Shown: positions 16,189-29,892 of the stretch, in pieces | Layout: each line of letters opens with the position of its first letter | Numbering within the stretch: the stretch's first letter is position 1 | Source: Sphingomonas beigongshangi | GTDB taxonomy: Bacteria > Pseudomonadota > Alphaproteobacteria > Sphingomonadales > Sphingomonadaceae | Assembly: GCF_016820445.1 (NCBI RefSeq) | Contig: NZ_JADHDT010000002.1 | Span: 310,001 to 374,000 of the forward strand | Reading direction: 5' to 3' | DNA length: 64,000 bases | Notes under the pieces: generated by a model | Seen by the model: only the letters and a program-made list of their open reading frames with translations | The model's database searches: none | Told to the model about the DNA's origin: nothing | Translations under genes and position numbers: made by a program

Positions 16189-17622
16189 ATGGCGCACGAA
16201 TCGATGCTGAAGTTCGTCGGACGGGAACAAAAATATCCCGAGAAGCGCGAGGCGGAGGCGCGGGCGGACGATTTCCGCGAGATCGCAGCGCGCTATGCCG
16301 TGCCGGCGGCCGAGGAACAGGCGGGCCGCTGCTCGCAATGCGGCGTGCCCTATTGCTCGGTGCACTGTCCCCTGCACAACCACATCCCCGACTGGCTCCG
16401 CCTGACCGCTGAGGGCCGGCTGCGCGAGGCCTATGAGCTGAGCAACGCGACCTCGACCATGCCCGAGATCTGCGGCCGCATCTGTCCGCAGGACCGGCTG
16501 TGCGAGGGCAATTGCGTCATCGAATTCTCCGGACACGGCGCCGTCACGATCGGTTCGGTCGAGAAGTTCATCACCGACACCGCCTGGGAACAGGGCTGGG
16601 TCGAGCCGCTCGTGCCGGGTCCGGCGCGCGGCCAGTCGGTCGCCGTCATCGGCGCGGGGCCCGCGGGCCTCACCGCGGCGGAATATCTGCGCGGTCACGG
16701 CTATGACGTCCATGTCTACGATCGGCACGATCGCGCCGGCGGGCTGCTGACCTATGGCATCCCCGGCTTCAAGCTGGAGAAGCCGGTCGTGATGCGCCGC
16801 GTCGAGCGGCTCGCGGCCGGCGGCATCGTCTTCCACACCGGCTTTTCCGTCGGCGAGCAGGCGAGCCTCGACGAGCTGCGCCGACGGCACGACGCGGTGC
16901 TGATCGCCACCGGCGTCTATCGCGCGCGCGATCTCGACCTGGGCCAGGGTGACGACGGGCGTGTCGTGGCCGCGCTCGACTATCTGATCGCCTCCAATCG
17001 CAAGGGCTTCGGCGATGCGGTGCCGGCCTTCGACGGCGGCGCGCTCGACGCGCAGGGCAAGCATGTCGTGGTCATCGGGGGCGGCGATACCGCGATGGAC
17101 TGCGTGCGCACCGCGATCCGCCAGGGCGCCGCGTCCGTGAAGTGCCTGTATCGCCGCGATCGCGCCAACATGCCGGGCAGCCAGCGCGAAGTGGCCAATG
17201 CGGAGGAGGAGGGCGCGGAGTTCGTCTGGCTTTCCGCCCCCGCGGCCTTCGACGCCGACGGAACCGTGCGGGCGCGACGCATGCGGCTGGGCGCGCCCGA
17301 CGCCAGCGGACGGCGCGCGCCGGAAGCCGATCCGTCGGGCGACTTCACGGTGCACGCCGACCTTGTGATCAAGGCGCTCGGCTTCGACGCGGAGGATCTG
17401 CCCGGCCTGTTCGGCGCGCCCGAACTCGGCGTGTCGCGTTGGGGCACCGTGCTGGTCGACGGCAAGACGCTGATGACCAGCCTCGATGGGGTCTTTGCGG
17501 CGGGCGACATCGTGCGCGGCGCCAGCCTCGTCGTCTGGGCGATCCGCGACGGCCGCGACGTCGCGAGCGCGATGCACAAGTGGCTGAAGGCCAGCGCCAG
17601 GCGCGCGAAGGTCGCCGCCTGA
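16189..17622 (+). CDS. gltD: GltD, glutamate synthase small subunit
   Basis: 477 aa. It has the N-terminal cysteine clusters for two [4Fe-4S] centres (CSQCGVPYCSVHCPLHNHIP; EICGRICPQDRLCEGNC). Then come the FAD loop AVIGAGPAGLTAAEYL and the NADPH loop VVIGGGDTAMDCVR. The subunit passes electrons from NADPH to GltB for glutamate synthesis from 2-oxoglutarate and glutamine. An AGGAGG site precedes the ATG. gltB follows after 57 bases, the reverse of the enterobacterial order. Confidence 0.96.
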   Translation: MAHESMLKFVGREQKYPEKREAEARADDFREIAARYAVPAAEEQAGRCSQCGVPYCSVHCPLHNHIPDWLRLTAEGRLREAYELSNATSTMPEICGRICPQDRLCEGNCVIEFSGHGAVTIGSVEKFITDTAWEQGWVEPLVPGPARGQSVAVIGAGPAGLTAAEYLRGHGYDVHVYDRHDRAGGLLTYGIPGFKLEKPVVMRRVERLAAGGIVFHTGFSVGEQASLDELRRRHDAVLIATGVYRARDLDLGQGDDGRVVAALDYLIASNRKGFGDAVPAFDGGALDAQGKHVVVIGGGDTAMDCVRTAIRQGAASVKCLYRRDRANMPGSQREVANAEEEGAEFVWLSAPAAFDADGTVRARRMRLGAPDASGRRAPEADPSGDFTVHADLVIKALGFDAEDLPGLFGAPELGVSRWGTVLVDGKTLMTSLDGVFAAGDIVRGASLVVWAIRDGRDVASAMHKWLKASARRAKVAA

Positions 17623-17679
17623 TTCACGCTTCGACACCGATACCGGCCGCCCGCGGCGGCCCGACGATGGACCGATCCC

Positions 17680-22218
<4,539 letters not shown>

Positions 22219-22221
22219 TTT

Positions 22222-22245
22222 CCCCCTCCCGTTAGCGGGAGGGGG
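22222..22245. terminator. Perfect hairpin after gltB
   Basis: CCCCCTCCCG (22222-22231), loop TTAG, CGGGAGGGGG (22236-22245): ten perfect pairs starting 3 bases after the gltB stop. No T-run follows. Acts as a terminator or is a copy of a dispersed GC-rich palindrome. Confidence 0.65.
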
Positions 22246-22397
22246 TCGGTCCGGAGATAACGGACACGTCCGCCATGCGATCGCCGTCACGCGAGGACGC
22301 GCCCACCCCCGGCGCCTCCCGCAGGGGGGCGGCGCGCCTGTTGCGCCTGGTCTCCTTTCGCGCTCTACTCGCTTGAAATGAAACGAGAGGGGCATTC

Positions 22398-23801
22398 ATG
22401 ACGCGTACCATCACCGGCCTTGCCACCGCGGCGGTCGCGCTCGCCACGGCCACCGCCGCCCCGGCGCAGACCCGGCCGGACCAGCGCGCCTTCTTCGATC
22501 TCTACAAGCAGCTCGTGGAGACCAATACCGTGGTGGGCGTCGGCAGCTGCACCCAGGCGGCGACGCAGATCGCGACGCGCCTGAAGGCGGCCGGCTATGC
22601 CGATGGCGACGTCACGCTGTTTTCCACCCCAGATCATCCGCAGGACGGCGGTGTCGTCGCGGTGCTGCGGGGCAGCGACCCGGCCGCCAAGCCGATGCTG
22701 CTGCTCGGCCATATCGACGTCGTCGCGGCCAAGCGCGAGGACTGGGTACGCGACCCGTTCAAGCTGATCGAGGAAGGCGGCTATTATTACGGCCGGGGTA
22801 CCGTCGACGACAAGGCGATGGCGGCGGTGTGGGCGGATACGATGATCCGGCTGAAGCAGGCGGGCAAGCCGCCGCGCCGGACGATCAAGCTGGCGCTGAC
22901 CTGCGGCGAGGAGACGACCTATGCCTTCAACGGCGCCGAATGGCTGGCGAAGACCAAACCGGACCTGATCGCCGCCGAATTCGCGCTCAACGAGGGCGGC
23001 GGCGGCCGCCTGACCGCCGACGGCAAGCGCGAGGTCCTGGCGATCCAGGTCGGCGAGAAGGCCGCGCAGAACTACACCTTCCTCGCCACCAATCCCGGCG
23101 GCCACAGCTCGCAGCCGGTGCCCGACAACGCGATCTACGAACTCGCGGACGCGGTGAAGGCGGTGCAGGGCTATGAATTCCCCATCCGCTTCACCGATAC
23201 CACGCGCGCCTTCTTTACCGCCGCGGCGAAGCAGGCGGGCGGCGAGACGGGCGCGGCGATCACCCGTCTTCTCGCCAACCCCAATGACAAGGCGGCCGAC
23301 GCGATCGTCAGCCGGGACAAGACCTTCCACTCGACGCTGCGCACCACCTGCGTCGCGACGCTGCTGAGTGCCGGCCATGCCGAAAACGCGCTGCCGCAGC
23401 GCGCCACCGCCAACATCAACTGCCGCATCTTCCCGGGCGAGACGGTCGACGGCACGCTGGCGACGCTACAGAAATTGGCGGGCGCCAAGGTCAAGGTGAC
23501 GGCGAACCAGCCCGTCCGTCCCACCGCGATCCCGCCGACGCTCGACCCGAAGATCGTCGGGCCGGCGACCACGCTCGCCGCGAAATACTTCCCCGGCACC
23601 CCCGTCGTGCCGCTGATGTCGACGGGCGCGACCGACGGCATCTTCTTCGAGGCGATCGGCATCCCCGTCTATGGCGTGCCCGGCATGTTCATCGAGAAGG
23701 ACGGCGGCGGCATCCACGGCCTCAACGAGAGGATCGGGGTCAAGTCGCTCTACGAAGGCCGCGACTATCTGTACGATCTGGTCAAGACCTACGCGGGGTA
23801 A
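22398..23801 (+). CDS. Secreted M20-family metallopeptidase
   Basis: 467 aa. A Sec signal peptide (to about residue 24, ATAAPAQT) predicts a periplasmic enzyme. The M20 zinc-site motifs are in order: LLLGHIDVV (first His-x-Asp), YGRGTVDDKAM (bridging Asp), LTCGEETTY (catalytic Glu pair), FALNEGGGG, and the late GATDGIFFEAIG. A dimerisation domain with NPGGHSSQPVPDN is inserted. It probably hydrolyses dipeptides or N-acyl amino acids; the substrate cannot be told. Alone between two repeat elements. Confidence 0.9.
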   Translation: MTRTITGLATAAVALATATAAPAQTRPDQRAFFDLYKQLVETNTVVGVGSCTQAATQIATRLKAAGYADGDVTLFSTPDHPQDGGVVAVLRGSDPAAKPMLLLGHIDVVAAKREDWVRDPFKLIEEGGYYYGRGTVDDKAMAAVWADTMIRLKQAGKPPRRTIKLALTCGEETTYAFNGAEWLAKTKPDLIAAEFALNEGGGGRLTADGKREVLAIQVGEKAAQNYTFLATNPGGHSSQPVPDNAIYELADAVKAVQGYEFPIRFTDTTRAFFTAAAKQAGGETGAAITRLLANPNDKAADAIVSRDKTFHSTLRTTCVATLLSAGHAENALPQRATANINCRIFPGETVDGTLATLQKLAGAKVKVTANQPVRPTAIPPTLDPKIVGPATTLAAKYFPGTPVVPLMSTGATDGIFFEAIGIPVYGVPGMFIEKDGGGIHGLNERIGVKSLYEGRDYLYDLVKTYAG

Positions 23802-23811
23802 GGGGGGGCAC

Positions 23812-23890
23812 CCTCACCCTTCGCCGGCTGCTCCCCCTCCCGCCCGGAGAGGGAAGGGGCCTGCCGCAGAAGGCGGTGGGAAGGGTGAGG
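23812..23890. repeat. CCTCACCCTTC palindromic element
   Basis: CCTCACCCTTC (23812-23822) and GAAGGGTGAGG (23880-23890) are perfect 11-bp inverted ends. Inside is a second inverted pair (CTCCCCCTCCCG with GAGAGGGAAGGGG). A related element with 12-bp ends lies at 39571-39613. Intergenic, between the convergent peptidase and kup genes. Confidence 0.75.
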
Positions 23891-23904
23891 ACCGGTACCG
23901 CGCA

Positions 23905-23923
23905 GATCCAGCCTTGCTGGATC
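23905..23923 (-). terminator. GATCCAGC hairpin after kup
   Basis: GATCCAGC-CTT-GCTGGATC is a perfect 8-bp stem ending 5 bases before the kup stop codon on its downstream side. A near copy lies at 27586-27604, also between convergent genes, suggesting a repeated terminator-like element. Confidence 0.6.
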
Positions 23924-23928
23924 GCAGA

Positions 23929-25893
23929 CTAAACCGTCACCTGCTCGCCCAGCTCCAGCACCTTGCCCGGCGGGATGCGCAGGAATTCGGTCGGGTCGCT
24001 GGCGTTGCGCTGCAGGAACATGAACACGCGGTCCTGCCACAGCGGCATTCCCTGGTCCGCTTCCGGCTTCAGCGTGTTGCGGCCGATGAAGAAGCTCGTC
24101 TTCATCGCATCCAGCCCCTGCACCTCGGTGCGGGCGCCGACACCCAGGTCCGCCGGCACGTCCGGGCTCTCCATGAAGCCATAGGTCAGCACGACCACTT
24201 CGAAATTGTCGTCGAGCCGCTCGACCCTGGCGCGGTGTTCGGCGTCGACCACCGGCCGGTCCGCGGTGCGGATGCTGACCACCAGGTTGCGCGCGTGCAG
24301 CACCTTGTTGTGCTTGAGGTTGTGGAGCAGCGCACCGGGTGCGGCTTCCGGATTGCCGGTCAGGAACACGGCGGTGCCCGGCACGCGCTCGGGCGGCCGC
24401 TTCGCCAGCGCTGCGGCGAGATCGGCGAGGGGGATGCTCTGCCGCGCCTCGAACGCGCGCACGATGCCCTTGCCGCGTACCCAGGTGTAGATCAGGAAGC
24501 CGATCGCCGCCGCGATCGCGAGCGGCACCCAGCCGCCCTCGATCACGCGCAGGATGTTGGCGCCGAAGAAGATCGTGTCGAGCAGCAGGAACGGCAGGAT
24601 GGCGGCGAGCGCCAGCGGCCGGCGCCAGCCCCAGACGTGGCGCGCGACCAGATAGCCCAGCAGCGTCGTCACCACCATCGTGCCGGTGACCGCGATGCCA
24701 TAGGCGGCGGCCATGTCCGACGAGGTCTTGAACTGCAGGATCAGCACCAGCACGCCGGCCAGCAGCATCCAGTTGATCGCGGGCAGATAGATCTGCCCCG
24801 CGAAATCCGCGGACGTCTGGCGCAGGCGCATGCGCGGCAGCAGGCCGAGCTGCACCGCCTGCTGTGTCAGCGAGAAGGCGCCCGTGATCACCGCCTGGCT
24901 CGCGATGACGGTGGCGAGGCCGGCGAGCACGACCAGCGGCCCGCGCACGCTTTCCGGCGCCATCAGGTAGAACCAGTCCTGATTGGTGAACGTCTTGCCC
25001 GCGGCCTGCGCCGCCTCCAGCTTCGACAAAGCGAAGGCGCCCTGGCCGAGGTAGTTGAGCATCAGCGCGGGGAAGACGAGGAACAGCCAGGCGAGGCGGA
25101 TCGGACGCTTGCCGAAATGCCCCATGTCGGCGGTCAGCGCCTCCGCGCCCGTCACCGTCAGGAACACCGCGCCCAGCACGAACAGGCCGACCGTGCCGTG
25201 CGTCGCGAGGAAGTGGATGCCATAGCTCGGCCACAGCACGCGGAAGATCGAGAGCTCGTCGGCGATATGCCAGATGCCAAGCCCCCCGATCACGACGAAC
25301 CACACGACGCAGATTGGGCCGAACAGCGTCGCGACCATCGCCGTGCCGCGCGATTGGATGAAGAACAGCGCGATCAGGATGACGATCGTCAGCGCGCGTA
25401 TCGTGCCCTCGTCGAAGATGTGCGCCGCGCTCGGTATGGTGCGCAGCCCCTCCATCGCCGACAGCACCGACAGCGACGGCGTGATGATCGCGTCGCCGTA
25501 GAAGAGGGACGCGCCGATCGCGCCCAGCACGATTGCGATGCGCGACCGCACGCCGATCGCCCGCCGGGCAAGCGCCGCGAGCGCGAGCACGCCGCCCTCG
25601 CCGTGATTGTCCGCCCGCATCAGGAACAGCACGTATTTGATCGTGACGATCAGCGTCAGCGTCCACAGCGCGAGGCTGAGCACGCCCAGGATCTCGGACG
25701 GGTCGATGCCGTCGGCGGCGGTCTGGCCCAGCGCCTCGCGGAACGCGTAGAGCGGGCTGGTGCCGATGTCGCCGAACACCACGCCGATCGCGCCCAGGAT
25801 CAGGCCGGGCAGCGCGGGATGCGGATGGTGCGACGACGATAGGTCGTGCGACGTTGGTTGTTGAACGGTCGGTGGACCGGCGAGCGTGGACAT
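23929..25893 (-). CDS. kup: Kup, low-affinity potassium uptake transporter
   Basis: 654 aa. The family signature GAIGVVFGDIGTSPLYAFRE lies near residues 34-53. About twelve transmembrane helices follow, with ALTVTGAEALTADMGHFGKR in the middle, and a cytoplasmic C-terminal domain of about 180 residues. Proton-coupled K+ import across the inner membrane. The N-terminal 30 residues are His/Ser-rich and poorly conserved, so the exact start is less sure. Confidence 0.95.
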   Translation of the reverse strand: MSTLAGPPTVQQPTSHDLSSSHHPHPALPGLILGAIGVVFGDIGTSPLYAFREALGQTAADGIDPSEILGVLSLALWTLTLIVTIKYVLFLMRADNHGEGGVLALAALARRAIGVRSRIAIVLGAIGASLFYGDAIITPSLSVLSAMEGLRTIPSAAHIFDEGTIRALTIVILIALFFIQSRGTAMVATLFGPICVVWFVVIGGLGIWHIADELSIFRVLWPSYGIHFLATHGTVGLFVLGAVFLTVTGAEALTADMGHFGKRPIRLAWLFLVFPALMLNYLGQGAFALSKLEAAQAAGKTFTNQDWFYLMAPESVRGPLVVLAGLATVIASQAVITGAFSLTQQAVQLGLLPRMRLRQTSADFAGQIYLPAINWMLLAGVLVLILQFKTSSDMAAAYGIAVTGTMVVTTLLGYLVARHVWGWRRPLALAAILPFLLLDTIFFGANILRVIEGGWVPLAIAAAIGFLIYTWVRGKGIVRAFEARQSIPLADLAAALAKRPPERVPGTAVFLTGNPEAAPGALLHNLKHNKVLHARNLVVSIRTADRPVVDAEHRARVERLDDNFEVVVLTYGFMESPDVPADLGVGARTEVQGLDAMKTSFFIGRNTLKPEADQGMPLWQDRVFMFLQRNASDPTEFLRIPPGKVLELGEQVTV

Positions 25894-26032
25894 GGCGCGC
25901 GACTTACCCCTGTAAAGAGCGCCCCTTGCGAAGGACGGCGCGCTTTACGCCTAATCCATGACAAGGCAAGTCTATTCGCATCGGCCACTTCAAGCGCTTG
26001 ATTTGCCGGAGTCATGACGGCAAGGCGGCGGA

Positions 26033-26695
26033 ATGGTTCCCTTTTCGTTCGGCGGTCATGATCTCGCCGCGCTTCGCGACGGCGCCCTGTGGTGGCCGGC
26101 GCGACGCGCGCTGCTCGTCGCGGACCTGCATTTCGAGAAGGCGAGCTGGTTCGCCATGCGCGGCCAGATGCTGCCGCCCTATGATTCGATCGCCACGCTG
26201 ACCGAGCTCGCGCGTCTCGTCGCGGCGACGGGCGCAGTCGAATTGTGGTGCCTGGGCGACAGTTTCCACGACTCGGCCGGGTGCGAGCGGCTGCCGGCTG
26301 CCGCGCAGGCGCTGTTGCGCGACCTGACGGCGCGGCTCGCCTGGACCTGGATCACCGGCAACCACGATCCCGTGCTCGTCGATCGCTGTGGCGGCGACGT
26401 CGTCGAGGAGGCGATGGTCGAGGGCCTGGTCCTGCGCCACGAAGCGGCGCCGGACGAGCCGCGCCCCGAACTCTCGGGCCATTTCCATCCCAAGCTGCGC
26501 CTGCGGGTGCGCGGCAAGCAGGTCGCGCGCCGCTGCTTCGTCGCGACCGCGCGCAAGATCGTCCTGCCCGCCTTCGGCGCGCTGACCGGCGGCCTCGACG
26601 TCGACCATCCCGCGCTCACCGCGGCCGTGGGTCGCGGCGCGGAGGCGCTGGTGCCGGTCGACGACCGCTTGCTGCGCTTCCCGATCGCGGCCTGA
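26033..26695 (+). CDS. pdeM: PdeM, ligase-associated DNA-repair metallophosphoesterase
   Basis: 220 aa. The calcineurin-like metal motifs are in order: LLVADLHFEK (residues 27-36), CLGDSFHD, TGNHDP and LSGHFHPK. This order and length fit the PdeM family found with an Lhr-type helicase, an MBL exonuclease and an ATP-dependent ligase. Here it stands alone, about 30 kb from the helicase and exonuclease of the same set, and upstream of an unrelated membrane protein. Confidence 0.88.
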   Translation: MVPFSFGGHDLAALRDGALWWPARRALLVADLHFEKASWFAMRGQMLPPYDSIATLTELARLVAATGAVELWCLGDSFHDSAGCERLPAAAQALLRDLTARLAWTWITGNHDPVLVDRCGGDVVEEAMVEGLVLRHEAAPDEPRPELSGHFHPKLRLRVRGKQVARRCFVATARKIVLPAFGALTGGLDVDHPALTAAVGRGAEALVPVDDRLLRFPIAA

Positions 26696-26775
26696 GCGCC
26701 GCCCTTCGCGGACGGCTTGCCGCTCTCCCCCGAATCGGGGCATCCTGCCGCGGCATGTCCAGGGGTAAGAAGGCT

Positions 26776-27573
26776 ATGACGACCGACCATGCACGACCGA
26801 TACCCCGAAAGGTGCCGGCCGTGACGCTGACCTTCTGGATCATCAAGATCCTGGCGACGACGCTCGGCGAGACCGGCGGCGACGCGGTCAGCATGAGCTG
26901 GCTGGGCGAAACGACGCCCGCTGCCGGCGAGGGCGGCGTCAACGGCTATCTGGTCGGCTCCGCGATCTTCGGCGTGCTGCTGATCGGCCTCGCCGGGTTG
27001 CAGATCCGCGCGCGGCGGTTCCATCCCTGGCTGTACTGGGCGACGATCATCGCCTCGACGACCGCCGGCACGACGCTTGCCGATTTCGCGACGCGGTCGC
27101 TCGGCCTGGGCTATCCCGGCGGGTCGCTGCTGCTGCTCGCGCTCGTGCTGCTTTCGCTGTTCAGCTGGCATCGCGCGCTCGGTTCGGTGAACGTCGAGCG
27201 GATCGCGACGGCGCGGGCGGAGGTCTTCTACTGGGTGACCATCACCTTTTCGCAGACGCTGGGCACCGCGCTGGGCGACTGGGTGGCGGACGGGACGCTC
27301 GGCTATGCCGGTGCCGCCTTGCTGTTCGGCGCTGCGCTGGCGGTGCTGGCGCTGCTCTACGTCGCCACGCGCGTGTCGCGGGTGCTGCTGTTCTGGGCGG
27401 CGTTCATCCTGACCCGGCCGCTAGGCGCGACGGTCGGCGATTTCCTAGACAAGCCGATCGCGCGGGGCGGCCTGGACCTCAGCCGCCCGCTCGCGACGGC
27501 ATTGCTGTCGGCGGCGATCGTCGCGCTCATCCTGATCACGCCGCAGCGCGCCGGCGATCATCCCGGGCGCTGA
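26776..27573 (+). CDS. COG4705-like multi-pass membrane protein
   Basis: 265 aa from the ATG at 26776 (AGGGG site 10 bases upstream; an ATG at 26755 has no ribosome site). About eight helices arranged as four similar units, each with a short acidic motif after an Ile/Leu-rich helix: KILATTLGETGGDAVS, IIASTTAGTTLADFATR, ITFSQTLGTALGDWVAD, FILTRPLGATVGDFLDK. This internal fourfold repeat is the mark of the uncharacterised COG4705 family. Function unknown. Confidence 0.8.
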   Translation: MTTDHARPIPRKVPAVTLTFWIIKILATTLGETGGDAVSMSWLGETTPAAGEGGVNGYLVGSAIFGVLLIGLAGLQIRARRFHPWLYWATIIASTTAGTTLADFATRSLGLGYPGGSLLLLALVLLSLFSWHRALGSVNVERIATARAEVFYWVTITFSQTLGTALGDWVADGTLGYAGAALLFGAALAVLALLYVATRVSRVLLFWAAFILTRPLGATVGDFLDKPIARGGLDLSRPLATALLSAAIVALILITPQRAGDHPGR

Positions 27574-27585
27574 CCGCGCCGCCCC

Positions 27586-27604
27586 GATCCAGCATCGCTG
27601 GACC
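27586..27604. terminator. GATCCAGC hairpin between convergent genes
   Basis: GATCCAGC-ATC-GCTGGACC: six perfect core pairs (TCCAGC/GCTGGA). It sits between the stops of the COG4705 gene and msrA and resembles the hairpin after kup. Confidence 0.5.
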
Positions 27605-27609
27605 GCACA

Positions 27610-28263
27610 TCAGCGTGCCAGCGTGGGGAAGCCCGCCTTGAACGCCGCGACCTTCGGCTTGTCCCAGGCGACGATATAGGGGTGGTTCGGGTTACGGTCG
27701 TAGAAGTTCTGGTGATAGGCCTCGGCCGGGTAGAAGGCGCCCTGCTCGATCCGCGTGACGATTGGCTTGCCGAAGCTCTTCGCCTGGCCCAGCTGCGCGA
27801 TATAGGCGCGGGCCACCGCCGCCTGCCGCGCATCCTGCGGGAAGATCGCGGAGCGGTAGCTCGGCCCGCTGTCCGGCCCCTGGCGATTGAGCTGCGTCGG
27901 ATCGTGCGCGATCGAGAAATAGACGCGCAGCAGTGTCGCATAGCTGACCTCGCGCGGATCGAAGACGATCCGCACCGCCTCGGCGTGGCGCGTCGTCTCG
28001 GTCGAGACCTGCGGATAGCTCGCGTCGCCACGCGTCCCGCCGGCATAGCCCGCGGTCACGGTCTTCACGCCTTTCACGCGCTCGAACACCGCCTCCATTC
28101 CCCAGAAGCAGCCGCCGGCGAGGACCGCGGTCTGCGTGCCAGGCGTCGCCGGCACGTCGACGCGTGCCGCGGGGATCGGCACGGCGCGCTCGGCATGCGC
28201 GAAGCCGGCGGAGGCGAGGAGCAGGCCGCCTGCGGCAGCCACGGGCAGGAGCGTCTTGAGCAT
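27610..28263 (-). CDS. msrA: MsrA, peptide methionine-S-sulfoxide reductase, exported
   Basis: 217 aa from the ATG at 28263. A signal peptide (LPVAAAGGLLLASAGFAHA) suggests a periplasmic form. The catalytic motif AGGCFWGMEAVFERVKGV is at about residues 47-64, with the conserved Tyr and Glu regions (AYHQNFYDRNPNHPY) later on. It repairs oxidised methionine. A longer in-frame start at 28314 would precede the signal peptide by 17 residues and is unlikely. Confidence 0.93.
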   Translation of the reverse strand: MLKTLLPVAAAGGLLLASAGFAHAERAVPIPAARVDVPATPGTQTAVLAGGCFWGMEAVFERVKGVKTVTAGYAGGTRGDASYPQVSTETTRHAEAVRIVFDPREVSYATLLRVYFSIAHDPTQLNRQGPDSGPSYRSAIFPQDARQAAVARAYIAQLGQAKSFGKPIVTRIEQGAFYPAEAYHQNFYDRNPNHPYIVAWDKPKVAAFKAGFPTLAR

Positions 28264-28320
28264 GGCGTCAAGATGGGCGGCGACCGCCGATTTACCAGAG
28301 GCCGCGACGCGCATCGTGCG

Positions 28321-28479
28321 TTATCGCACTGGGTGGACGGCGGCGGCCGGCGCGGGTTGCGACTGGTGCTGGGCGCTTGCCGGCTGCAGCGTCACCACGC
28401 CGACGGCACCGATCGCGAAGCCGCCGACGAACCGCCAGAAGAAATCGGACTTCACCAGCTTCTGCATGGTCTTGGACAT
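28321..28479 (-). CDS. Small single-helix protein, 52 aa, unknown
   Basis: Starts MSKTMQKLVKSDFFWRFVGG and continues FAIGAVGVVTLQPASAQH before a Pro/Ala/Gln-rich tail. One transmembrane or signal-type helix at about residues 14-36, ending in a possible signal-peptidase site (ASAQ). AGAGG lies about 9 bases before the ATG. It is upstream of msrA on the same strand, so it may be part of the same transcription unit. I recognise no family; coding status is moderately supported by the start context and the clean membrane-helix profile. Confidence 0.6.
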   Translation of the reverse strand: MSKTMQKLVKSDFFWRFVGGFAIGAVGVVTLQPASAQHQSQPAPAAAVHPVR

Positions 28480-28570
28480 CGTCTGTCACCTCTACGTCAC
28501 CGGGGCGCGGTGTCGTCGCTGGCCCGGCCTTCACCGTGCGACATGGTCGCGCGGCATGTTGATCTCAATC

Positions 28571-28620
28571 GCGTTTATGGAAACGCACCGATGAACGACG
28601 CGTGGGCGCGCCGTTCATCG
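28571..28620 (-). terminator. Two adjacent hairpins after the aminotransferase gene
   Basis: GCGTTT-ATGG-AAACGC (28571-28586) and CGATGAACG (28590-28598 plus one base) with CGTTCATCG (28612-28620) lie side by side in the gap downstream of the aminotransferase. Likely terminator, though no T-run follows. Confidence 0.45.
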
Positions 28621-28656
28621 TGCAGCGATCTATGTTAATGATGTGCGCGCGGGGGC

Positions 28657-29892
<1,236 letters not shown>

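Noticed and set aside
23671..25842. Long frame antisense to kup
   Set aside because: Composition of a shadow frame (Arg, Gln, His, Asp runs); Kup on the other strand is certain.
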